From Clusia tigrina (taxonomy: Eukaryota; Arthropoda; Insecta; Diptera; Clusiidae): a DNA stretch of 64,000 nt. This document shows, one piece after another, positions 44,821 through 55,110 of the stretch; the stretch's first letter is position 1, and each line of letters opens with the position of its first letter. The translations under genes were made by a program, and so were the position numbers. The stretch spans positions 126,479,821 to 126,543,820 of the forward strand of contig OV050033.1 of the NCBI GenBank assembly GCA_920105625.2, in the 5' to 3' direction. Below the pieces are notes generated by a model. It saw only the letters and a program-made list of their open reading frames with translations, ran no database searches and was not told where the DNA came from.

Positions 44821-47439
44821 CGGCATACCTTCCTCTTTATTATGAAATAAACATCCGATAATTTATCGCAAAAAATGGCATTTTTCTTTGAATACCAAAA
44901 TAACAACTCTTATAGGAAAACCCTTTACATAGTTCTCCAGCGTTAGATATACGAGTATATATATATATTAGAACCCGAGGTTCTGCTTTTTAGACCTTTG
45001 TACACCTTCAGTGTCCTTGTATTAGTTTACTGAACAACTGTTTTTCATTACGCTCAATAATAGATTCTTTGGAATATGCAGGATGGGGAAAACTAATGCC
45101 TTAAACAACTCCCTCTTCGGACCTATAAACACAGCTTGGAGTTTCCTGTTAGACAAAACTATGTATGTGTCTATTAAGAAGAGTTTTCCCCACAGTTCAC
45201 AAAAAACTCGGTCATATTCATACGAATTGTTCTCCTGTTTCCCTCACTCTGCCTTGCTCTATAAGTAATAATCCACACCTACCCGTATCATGTTTTGTAC
45301 AATGTTCTTCGTTGTTAGTCTTCCTCCTCGTGTTTCATTCATTTTATTTAATTGCTGTCCACGAGAGAAGGGTTTAAATGATGAAAACATTCAATAAACT
45401 AACCAAGGCGTCCCTCAATTACCAAGCGGCAATCAATGCACTCTCTCTCGCCAGTGGGAGTTGCTCCGATAAGTGTCTGCAGTTGGAGTGGCCACTCAAA
45501 TCACGCACACAATCAGAGCTAATGAATTTGTTGGAAAAGTTTTAAATGACTTGCAACATGATTGCATGCCGTGTTTGAACTTTGTCTGAAGAGCGCCGGC
45601 AACGTCCATTTGAAATTTAGCAGAGTTGCCGGCATACAGCTGCAATTAAGCCGAAGCGGGCGGAGTGAGGTGGGGGTACGAGGAGTTAAGTAGCAATTGA
45701 ACAGTGTGATGATGAGGGAGGACAAAAAGGTGTGCAGGTAGATGGGAGGGTAAAACATTTTAGCCATTTTAGAACGTGTTTGGTCGTTTTCACTGAAGTG
45801 CTAAATTAGATGTTCGGCAACCTTTCCATGGGGAGCTGAAATTTGGCAATGTCGAGCTTACCATGGTGTGAAGAACGTGGGTTTGGTGGATCAACTTTTG
45901 AACACATACACAATTAGAGTAGAGGTATGAGCATTGGGAATGAACTGTGAACGATCTAAGATCCAAATGCTCCGACGCACTTAGTATGATAGGAAGCCAC
46001 AAATCAATCAATATGTCAATCTTTTGGCAGTAGATAGAAACTCAATTTGATAATATTGTGGATAACGAGAAAGATCTTTGGTGACACCTTCGAATCTACA
46101 AGGATCCTTACGTAAAATTCCAATAAGTTTGCTAATCAAGGAAGAAGTGTATATCTACGCAGGTAGCTCACGAAAACCAACTGTTATGAAATAAGACTTA
46201 AAAACATATTCAACTGACAGACGGACATCTCTAAAGTTCATGCTGAATAGTCCATGCAAGATCATGGAATAAACTAATTATTAATTATTAACAATAAAAC
46301 CTTCCTTGATACCCAGGATCAATGATAACTTGCTCCCCTTCCGAATTTGTATTACCACCAACTTTTGCACTAAAAAATAATAAAAATCGTCAATTTCATG
46401 AATGAATTATTAATTGCTAGCACAATTTTATCAACGGGATCCCACCGCACCTCCTTGAAGTGGGGACGAAACTTTATTCAAAATTAATTTGCCTGTTGAG
46501 CTGCGCACATAAAAGCGCCACCTTCCCCACCCCCTCATTGCCTGAGAGTAGACTGTCGCCTCTTAGCGTGCTGTTAACAACTCCAAACACAACCAACAAA
46601 AACAATTCATTTATTTTTCCAACTTTCATTTGCGCTCCGAGACAAGGCGACCCGCTCAACAGGATAATAAAATTTCGTGCATAACTTTTTAATGAGCAAC
46701 ACTTTTTCCGTTAACAAGTGACAAAACGGCCAGCAGAGTCAACAACAATGCAAGTGTTTATGTGAAAAATGATAATAAAAAGTTTGCCTGCTAAGTAGTT
46801 CTATATTCATTACGCCCGCAGTCGGGGGGAGGGGCTGACTTACTTGCTGCGTTAAGCGCAAGTAACGATTTCAGTTATAAAGTGAAAAGTTTATTTTATG
46901 CTGTCAATTAAGTGGAATGCAGCTGAAAGTGAAAAGGAAGTGTGGAAGTAGAACCGGAATTTCGGTGGAACAAAGTTACAAAAACAAGTAAAAAGGGACG
47001 ATAATATTTCCATGCGACGAAGTGATTCATAACCGTCTAAACAGAGCATACACTAAGAACCCCTGGAGAGTATGTCCTTATACCAGGCATAAGTACTCTC
47101 TTAGAAGAGAAAGCAACTATAATTGTGGTAATGTCCATTTCTATCATTACTGGGTTATATCACCATATGTCTTTTGAATGAGCACTTAAATCGCCACAAC
47201 CAAATTTTATTCCTCAAACTGTTCCAGATCAATAAACGTCAATAGTCCCCGATCCTCTACCTTCTTGAGTTTTCTACATCCTAGCAGTGTACCAGGCCTC
47301 GTTCGGTATTGAAACAATTATATTAAATCCCTCAAATTGGTGCTACCCTACTTCAACCCCCAACTTCTACAGGAGGAATATAAATAAAATCAGAGTGAAT
47401 GAAATAATTCTGAAGGCATACTCGTATGTCTTAAATTAT
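44821..47439. other. non-coding DNA
   Basis: Includes the 3' flank of the mariner relic (to about 44940). No gene supported elsewhere. Confidence 0.45.
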
Positions 47440-48020
47440 TCCTGTCATGCTCAGAGTAATTCTCAGAATGATTCTTGTATTGATTCTCAGAGTGATTCTC
47501 GTATTAATTCTCAGAGTGATTCTTATATGGATTCTCAGAGTGATTCCTATATTGAATCTCGTATTAATTCTTAGAATGATTCTTGTATTGATCCTCAGAG
47601 TGATTCTTGTATTGTATCTCAGAGTGATTCTGTATTGATTCTCGTATTCATTCTGATTCTTATATTGGTTCTCAGTGATTCTGGTATAGATTCTCTATTA
47701 ATTCTCAGAGTGATTCTTATATGGATTCTCAGAGTGATTCCTGTATTGATTCTTGTGTTAATTCTAAGAGTGATTCTTGAATGCATTCTGAGTGATTATT
47801 TTATTGATTCCCAGAGTGATTCTTGTATTGATGCTCAGAGTTATTCTTGTATTGATTCCCAGTGATTCTTGTATTGATCCTCAGAATGATTCTTTATGCA
47901 TGCTCAATGATTCTTGTATGGATGCTCACAGTGATTCTTGTATGGATGCTAAGTGATTCTTGTATAGATTTTAAGTGATTCTTGTATGGATTCTAAGTGA
48001 TTCTTGTATGGATTCTCACA
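47440..48020 (+). repeat. 24-bp tandem array, AGAGTGATTCTTGTATTGAT type
   Basis: About 24 diverged copies of a 24-bp unit made of TCTCAGAGTGATTC plus TTGTATTGAT or TATATGGAT variants. Because 24 is divisible by three, a frame reading SQSDSCID or IDSQSDS repeats stays open for stretches (47287-47574, 47635-47865) but is broken by indels. There is no start context or flanking exon, so I treat it as non-coding. Confidence 0.8.
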
Positions 48021-48425
48021 GGGGAGATATTCGTATGTGGCGGGAACACCCTCATTTCCTTGAAAAAAATTTATCCTCTCAACCGATTTTGATGATGACC
48101 ACAACAAAATATTGTGATTTATGCTCAGAGTATTATGCAATACAAGATGATACAAATCCATAAACTTCTATATTCTATATATGAACTTAAGACAAAATAG
48201 CGTTTGTAATATCCATGACTAAACACGAGTAAACTGTAACCAACTTTGAGTTTTTGACCAAATACTGATTGAGATATTCATGACTGAACACGAATAAACA
48301 TGATATAACAATATAATATAATATAACAATATAGTGCTTGTAATATACATGACTAAACATGAATAAACTGTAAGATAGTCAGGTAAAGTGGCTGACACCC
48401 CTCGGGTCTTTGATGCCATATCCCG
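48021..48425. other. non-coding DNA
   Basis: Short direct repeats of CATGACTAAACACGAATAAAC type (48213-48370). No gene. Confidence 0.4.
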
Positions 48426-48766
48426 TCATCCCAAAGATGGTGATATGCTATGAACAATAACCATCCAGGGGTTATTTATAAATTTTATTAGGTCTGAAAG
48501 TTTTAGTCTAGAGCATTGTCCCAGGCTCTCCAGAAAAGGACTTCTGAAAATTTGAGTCTAATGCGAGCAAAGGCAGGGCAACCACAAAGAAAGTGGACAA
48601 CTGTTTCTCTTTATTGTGGGTCTTTGCAGCATCTACAATGAGCATTTAAAGGCATGCCCATTTTTTCAGCATGCGTGACGATAGTCCAATGACCCGGGCA
48701 AATAGCTAGAAGGTTGCTAATGGTGGGTCTTTGTTTATTAAGAAGATGATTCGTTGCTCTTGCAGT
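48426..48766 (-). pseudogene. C-terminal remnant of an I/LOA/R1-type LINE
   Basis: Minus-strand translation gives the zinc-binding tail found after the RNase H or RT domain of several LINE groups: ARATNHLLNKQRP, then CRCCKDPQ, then VVHFLCGCPAFARIRLKFSE, then after a one-base shift SRLKLSDLIKFINNPWM. The spacing C..C ... H..C.CPA is the recognisable signature. An in-frame TAA (48611-48613) lies between DPQ and RETVV, so the piece is a relic. It lies about 0.5 kb downstream of the glycosyltransferase gene on the same strand. Confidence 0.7.
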
Positions 48767-49258
48767 TTACGAGGCCATCCTCACAATGAAACACATACAT
48801 TATTCACAATTATGCATCTTTTTATTCAGTTTTATTCAGATAGCAACATTCCAACCAATATGAACACACATACACTCACAAATGTCTAACTTAAAACTAT
48901 GTCTATAAACTACCTAACTCAATATCACATCTCTGAACTTAATAACTAGTCACTATTTAGCTAACTTATGGCAATGCATTTCCAGCTGCTGTGGCCATTG
49001 CCAAGCGTTCGAACTCGTCCACAATTGGGGGTAGAATTTTGTTATGTTTGAAATTTCCTGGTACTACCAGAGGCAGTTCTTTTAAGAGACTCTGAGGGAC
49101 ATGCATGTTATCCCCTGCACAACTGGCATACTTTTTCGTGCATCTCGATTGTCCATCCTGTTTTCAGCAATTCTATTCCGAACAGCCACCTCCATACGCC
49201 GTTGCGCATTATCAGCACCACTCTATGGGGCTTCGTCATATCACAGAGGATCTAGAAA
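48767..49258. other. 3' flank of the glycosyltransferase gene
   Basis: Probably contains the 3' UTR and polyadenylation region of the GT92 gene on the minus strand. No separate gene seen. Confidence 0.4.
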
Positions 49259-50718
49259 TCATCTCATTTTCATGCTCCGGTAATTGGTGTAAGTTGTTGC
49301 ATCGGTTTGCATGGCAGACCCTAAACTACTGTGTCCAAAGAAACCCAGCGTGTCCAGTGTTCTTCTGGTTCTGCTAATCAGCTCATCCTTATACTTCCAT
49401 ATCGTCTTATCCTCCACTGAATGGTCGCGGTATTCTTCGCAGCTTTTCTTCAGCGTTTTCACACAATCCGCGCGATAATGCTGCAGTTGAGCATCCGCTG
49501 TGTCAACCGGGTATGATTTGCAGGTGCCACCCAGACATGCCAGTGGAAAGTGGTTGTGCAGCGCAAGAACCCGCTCCGGATTGTGGAAGCACTTCACGTA
49601 CTGATTGGGTTTGGTGTAATTCTTGGCGCGATGCACGTGCTGCAACATGTGCATGTATTTGGGAATGTCCTTGTGCCAGCCGTGCTCGTGCTGTTGCTCG
49701 TCCAGGAAGTAAACATTGCGGAAATTGTAGCTGTGATGTCCGTCGGTGCGGTTCTTGAGAGCCTCTGGCACCACTTTTGCCATTAGCTCCGACCACAGCA
49801 CGGCGTTGCCCTTGGGCATGATCACCTCGTCCACATCCAGCAATGCTATGTAATCGTACAGGTAGAGATTTTTGTAGAGGCAGTCGTTGTATGGGATGAT
49901 CTCGTTCTGCCGCTTGTGATTCGTTTTCTTTGTGAGGTACAAGTGCTGGAACCCGGGCACGTTCGGCTGACCGCCCGGCAGTGTCAGTGGTATCACCTGC
50001 ACCTTATCCTCCTGTTCGTAGTGGCGTAGAACTTTACTCACATTCGGATGCACTTGGAGGTTGTAGAAGTAAATTTTCGATGCACCCAGAATGTTGAGCA
50101 ACTCTATCCACTCAATCAGACGCACGGAAAGATCGTTGTACAGGAAGTCCAGTCCCTTGACACAGACCGCAAAGCCTTTCTTTTGATCGTCGGCTGGGCG
50201 GTTATAGATCACTCGCAGATTATTCGTGGCGGTGTTGCATTCATTCTCCACCAAGGACACTGAACTGGGCACCACACCATGGAAGGGTTTCGGTATCTGG
50301 CAGGCTATCAAGTATGGTTGATATATGCCCTGTTTGTAATTGCCCCATTTTTTATTCCAAATGTACTTGTACTCGAAGGTCTTGACAATGAAGGGCTCCT
50401 TCTGCCCGTCGAACCAGAACTGACAAAAGGTCTTCACCTTCGGTTCGATGCGGTCGATCATACCTAGTATGCGCACAGAGGGACCCAGCAGGGAACGCTT
50501 CCTAATGTCGTAGTAGGCGCCGAAGAATTGGAAGGTCCCGTTCGAGGTGCGGAGGGTCTGCCAATACATGTTGTTGAACTCCAGGTCGAAGATGGACGGA
50601 TATTTGGCACATGTGGTGGACTTTTGTTGTTGAAAGTTTTTGTTCTTCGACCAGTAGGCGATCGGTAGTGACGGCAAGCGGGATTCCACATCGCGTACAA
50701 GCTCTTCATCGTCCATGG
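49259..50718 (-). CDS. family-92 glycosyltransferase, exon 2 (catalytic part)
   Basis: Main exon of a GT92 (formerly DUF23) glycosyltransferase. With exon 1 (51004-51235) it gives a protein of 563 residues. GT92 enzymes transfer sugars, galactose in the characterised worm and vertebrate members, onto glycans in the Golgi. Seen in this exon: FCQFWFDGQKEP and ACQIPKPFHG in the stem-to-catalytic region, GFAVCVKGLDFLYND, RLIEWIELLNILGASKIYFY at the start of the GT-A fold, the metal-binding DVD in YDYIALLDVDEVIMPKG (residues 372 and 374 of the joined protein), and C-terminal CLGGTCKSYPVDTADAQLQHYR. The acceptor is CACACAG|CC at 50719-50720, and the CC completes a codon with the last base of exon 1. 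The donor sugar and acceptor glycan cannot be told from sequence. Confidence 0.93.
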
Positions 50719-51003
50719 CTGTGTGGAGAAAATAAAGAAAAAGAAGAATATATGAAAAACATTTCTTGGTTAAAAGTAGTCAATGGATTGGTCGGTCTGA
50801 CAAATTATTCAAGGGATTGGTCTGTCAGCAAAAACTTTTCACTTAACAGTTTCGTGCTTTTCTGTAAACATCGAATTACATTTCTATCAAAGTTCAAATC
50901 CTTGTCTTGTGAAATTATTGCAACATTACAATGTGAAAAGCTTTACCTGAAGTAAGCGTCCAGATTAAATTTCAGGATTATGAAAAAGAACTCTTATGCT
51001 CAC
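50719..51003 (-). other. intron of the GT92 gene
   Basis: 285 nt, phase 1, with donor ACTG|GTGAGC at 51003 and acceptor TTTTCTCCACACAG at 50719-50720. Removal joins VDNRT to (A)MDDEEL in frame. Confidence 0.88.
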
Positions 51004-51235
51004 CAGTTCGATTATCCACTAAGATTTCCTCGGGGTCATAGCGTTCGCTGGTGGCCGCTGTGGTCTCCGGGAATATTACTTTATTCTTCTGCAACAGAAT
51101 GCGTCCATTAACCGGTGGCGTGCTATAATCCTGCGCTACAAAGTTCGTGTGGTGCAATTTGAAGAAACCAAGCATGACGAAGGACCATACGCAGAGTGAG
51201 AAGAGCAGTTTAGAAATTATTTTAAAACTGGCCAT
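51004..51235 (-). CDS. family-92 glycosyltransferase, exon 1 (signal anchor)
   Basis: Encodes the first 77 residues and one base of the next codon. A short cytoplasmic N-terminus (MASFKIISK) is followed by one hydrophobic segment at about residues 10-26 (LLFSLCVWSFVMLGFF) and then a stem rich in charged and Thr residues, including a possible N-glycosylation site NRT at the splice junction. This is the layout of a type II Golgi glycosyltransferase. The ATG at 51233-51235 is the only reasonable start. Reading through the donor would add only eight residues. Confidence 0.88.
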
Positions 51236-51323
51236 CGTTGAAATATGGAAATAGTTGAGAGAGAATTCTTGCTGTATTGCTGATGGACACTCTCAGGGCA
51301 CTCTTCTCACACTCAATGATTTC
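51236..51323 (-). other. putative 5' UTR exon piece of the GT92 gene
   Basis: A good splice acceptor (CTTTGTTTGCAG on the minus strand, AG at 51324-51325) lies 88 nt before the start codon. It suggests that the transcript begins in an exon further upstream and that this stretch is 5' UTR. Inferred from the splice signal only. Confidence 0.4.
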
Positions 51324-51325
51324 CT

Positions 51326-52399
51326 GCAAACAAAGAACAGAAAAGAAGGAAATAAGAAAATGCTGGAAAAAATTTAAGAAAATTTAATGATATGTAAATA
51401 TAATTTTTTTATCCCCTTCTCCTCTTGCCCCTTCTCCATCCCTTTTCTTGCACTGCTTAGTCGAGAGGAAGCTGCTTGTCATTCATAATAAATGCAAACT
51501 TAATAAAGAAGTCGGTCGGCAATGCTGGTCGCGTGCATGACTTTTAAAATTATATAATGAAATGTTGCCATTTACCGTGACGGCCATTTCCGTCACGTGT
51601 CTGGCTGCCACTTGTTAGGCAGCGGCAACAAACGTGGTTGCAAACTGCTTTGGTCTGCTGTGCTTTTCATTTTCCCTGGTTAGAGTGGCAGTAAAAGTGT
51701 AAAATAGTAAATTAAGTAATAGCACGGTAGCTATGGCGCCACCAGGTTGCCACTTCAGACCAGACAAGTGAACTTCAAGCTAGAAAAAAATTGCTTCGAT
51801 TGATTGGAATTGTATGTGATGAATTTTTGGTCTAGTGGAATCCCAGTTGTTTGTGGGTGAAACCGGAGAATTCATATGATGAGTTTAGATGAATTTCAGG
51901 AGAATATATTACAAAAGAAGAACTATTAAAGTACAAAAGACACGTATGAAAAAAACAATCTAATACCCATGCCCTCTTGCTGTGTCCAAATAGAGATATT
52001 TGGAAGAAAATATAGTCGGGTTTCAACACTTATATAAGCTGTATAAAACTCGAGGCCCACGAAGCTATAAAATAAACCAAAATAATGCCCAATTTATCAA
52101 CGAGTATTTCCTCGAAGAAGGTCATTTGCGCGGAATTAAGGTGCGGGTGCGAACACACCAAGGTGGTATAAAAAGTTCCTTTTACCTATAACTAGTAGAG
52201 GCAATTTCTAACGATGTCTAGTTCTGTATTGTTCTGGAGTCAAAATCTATATATAAATTCAAATCTTATGGTTAAAAAAAGCATTCCTGAAGCTGCCTGT
52301 CTCATAGACATATAAAAAACTCAACGGAGACCAATTTTACCAGAACTTTAACAGCGATCGACGTCAGTGGTAGTTTAAACAGTTATGTAACTAGTTTGG
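51326..52399. other. upstream region of the GT92 gene, non-coding
   Basis: No other gene seen. It may contain a first non-coding exon and the promoter. Confidence 0.4.
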
Positions 52400-52765
52400 T
52401 ACGCGATGCTAACAGAAATGTTAACAAGTCTCTGATTATTTTACAAAGGCGGCTGTTGCTAACAGAATTGTCGGTGATTCTGTGTTTACTAACAGAAATG
52501 TTAGTGAGCCTCTGATTATCTTATTAAGCCGCCTGTTACTAACATAATTGTGGGTGAATCTCTGTTTACAAAACAGAAATGTTAGAGTCTCTGATTACCT
52601 TATTTAGCCGTCTGTTACTAACAGAATTGTCGGTGATTCTGTGTTTACTAACAGAAATGTCTGATTATCTTAGTAAGCCGCCTGTTACTAACATAATTGT
52701 GGGTGAATCTCTGCTTACTAACAGACATTTTAGTCTTTCTCTAACAGAAATGTTAGCAAGTGGCT
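52400..52765 (+). repeat. 80-bp tandem array around TTACTAACAGAAATGTTAG
   Basis: About four to five copies. CCTGTTACTAACA or GCTGTTGCTAACA recurs at about 52450, 52530, 52611 and 52681, alternating with TTACTAACAGAAATGTTAGTGAG and CTCTGATTATCTTA. The phrase CTAACAGAAATGTTAG is a near-palindrome, so each unit can form a hairpin. Confidence 0.8.
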
Positions 52766-54829
52766 AGTAACTAAAATAACTGTTAGATGCAGAAGTCGCT
52801 GGTCGCCATTGCGATGACTAAGAGGTCACTGCAAAGGTCATTGGTATTTGAATGTCGCTCTTTACTAGTCATACATTAGTAAATTAATAAATATTGAATT
52901 GTTCTAAATGACATATATGATGAGTGGAAGAATTCAACACACAAAACTAAATGGAATCTATGGACTTATTTTTTAAAGAGAACTACGACGATAAATCAAA
53001 TTATATTTATAAAAAAATTACAAAACTTTTGAAATACTTTGGCACCAGCCACTCTAAAAATTGTTGATGATCTGCTAATTTAATTTGCATACGCATATTA
53101 AAAAGAACAGAAACAACTAAAATTCTAATTTGTAGGCCAAGGTGACGTACGAGTTAATAATAAAGCGTGCAGCTTACCAAATCAAAGCAAATTTGGTGGA
53201 AATAGTAGGCAAAGTTTCTTAGAAAATAGAAAGAATGAAAACACAACACACAAATTTGCTTAGGAAGAATTAATAATTAAAACATATGGAGAATGCTCGT
53301 TTCTGGCATATTACAAGCCGGATTTTGAAATAAATCAGTCAAGAGAGAAGTTTGAATGAATGACCCAAATATAGAAAAATAATAAAGAAAGAGACTAATG
53401 TAAATATATACCAATAATTAAATGGAACAAATATTAAGAAGCCATCAAATCAAGAAACTGGGAACTGTGGCTTCGACAATGGGTCGAAGCAAAAAAATCA
53501 CGACAAAGTTGTATGAAAACTTCTGGGATTGTAGAGTAAAAATTTTACAATTTTTCATTACGTAATGCTCCATTCTCCACAGCCATCCTCGACAGAGAAT
53601 TCCCCGACTATTATCCCTTCAAATGTCATCAATTAAGTACCGAAAGTCCGCAGATATGACCCGGTGCGAGTCTTTTACGTTCACCAAATTCCAGTTAACA
53701 TTTCGTGAATGGCGTTTTGAGGCCATAGAATAAACTTTGGAGAACTATCTGGAGGAAGTACAAGAAACTTTTTATAATCTGACTTAGGGAGAGGGAGAAC
53801 ATGTGAAGTTTTGTTACGATTTACTTCTACAATAACATTGAAGGGAATAGTTTTAGATTTGAATACCCTCAATATATGAGTGGTGTATAAGAGAGAAATA
53901 TAATTTCATTCATGAGTGACAGTTCTTCATTCGGGTATTAAAATTTGTATGACCGAAAGGGAGAGGAACATTATGGCATCTCATTTGTTATAGTGTTTCG
54001 AAGATAATTCCGGGAGGTATCAAAATTATATTTACACCACAATAAACCCGTATTTCATAAAAATCCAAGAACAACTCCTGCAAAGGTATAAGCAAATACT
54101 GTGTTAGAAGATAACCAAGGTTACTTTCTTCCAAAGGATAGCACTAGTTATTTCCAGCTCCCGATGGATTCCTTGTCAGTAAATTGTGAACACCAAATAA
54201 AGACCAAACTTTTTGCTGTTTTCATTAATATTAATTTCCCACTTTTATGCGGTTGTTTACCGCTAACATCACAGATACACGCGCATACAACACTCACACA
54301 ATGAACCTGCAGTAGGCTTGAAGCAATAAATTCCCGCCAAATTTGCCTCCTGCTGCAAGTGACTACTTGAAATAATGGCGGCATATTTTATCCACCAAGG
54401 CAGCGCCAGACTACGAACTACGGAAAGTAAACAACAAACCACAACAACAGCAAAACAAAAAATGGTCCAAGGTTTGTGCAAAAAAAAATAAAATATGTAA
54501 AAAAAGAAAGTGCCACAAATACGCTTGAATAAATTACCCCACAATTAACTAACCAGGCAGCAGTGACAGTGCAACATGCGCAAAACTGTTGCAACACTTG
54601 CAGCACTCGTGTCTGTTGCTGTTGCAGGCAGAGTTGCATTTGGCGTCTGATGTCATGTTCAACTGTCAAGTTTACTGGTGCAGTTGTGTAACTACATGTA
54701 CTGCTGATGACTGGGTACTTTATGAGAAATTACCCTATTGGAAATGGAGGAATCATTGTAGAGGTCTTCTTCTGTTACGAGTGCACTAAGCTCAATTTGG
54801 TATAAATCCGAGGTATATCTGAGGAGAGG
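52766..54829. other. non-coding DNA
   Basis: No supported gene. Confidence 0.45.
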
Positions 54830-55110
54830 AGGAGTATCTCTGTATTAATATCGATGAGTGCTTCGATTTGGAGCTGTCTCCAACATTGGTTTCATTTCTG
54901 CCAAAGATGTCCTGGTGACTGCAGTTTCTAACATGCAGGCATCATTTTAGAGGTCTCCTTTTGATATATTTTGATATCGGTGTATTGAGATTTCAGTTCA
55001 ATTTAGGCATATATCAGTGGTAAAAGGAGACAACAGAGGAGGAGTGTTTCTGTATGACTTTTGAAGAGTCACGTAATCTGGAGCTGTCTCGCACATTGAA
55101 TTCATTCTGG
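54830..55110 (+). repeat. diverged tandem duplication, about 230 bp apart
   Basis: GAGGAGGAGTATCTCTGTAT, TGGAGCTGTCTCCAACATTG and GTCCTGGTGACTGCAGTTTC at 54823-54930 correspond to GAGGAGGAGTGTTTCTGTAT, TGGAGCTGTCTCGCACATTG and GTCCTGTCAATTGCAATTT at 55035-55140. Non-coding. Confidence 0.7.

Noticed and set aside
47287..47865. A Ser/Asp repeat protein
   Set aside because: The frame comes from a 24-bp array with frame-breaking indels and no start or splice context. Listed as a low-interest finding only.
49503..50955. Additional frames over the GT92 gene
   Set aside because: Shadows of the glycosyltransferase coding sequence in other frames.
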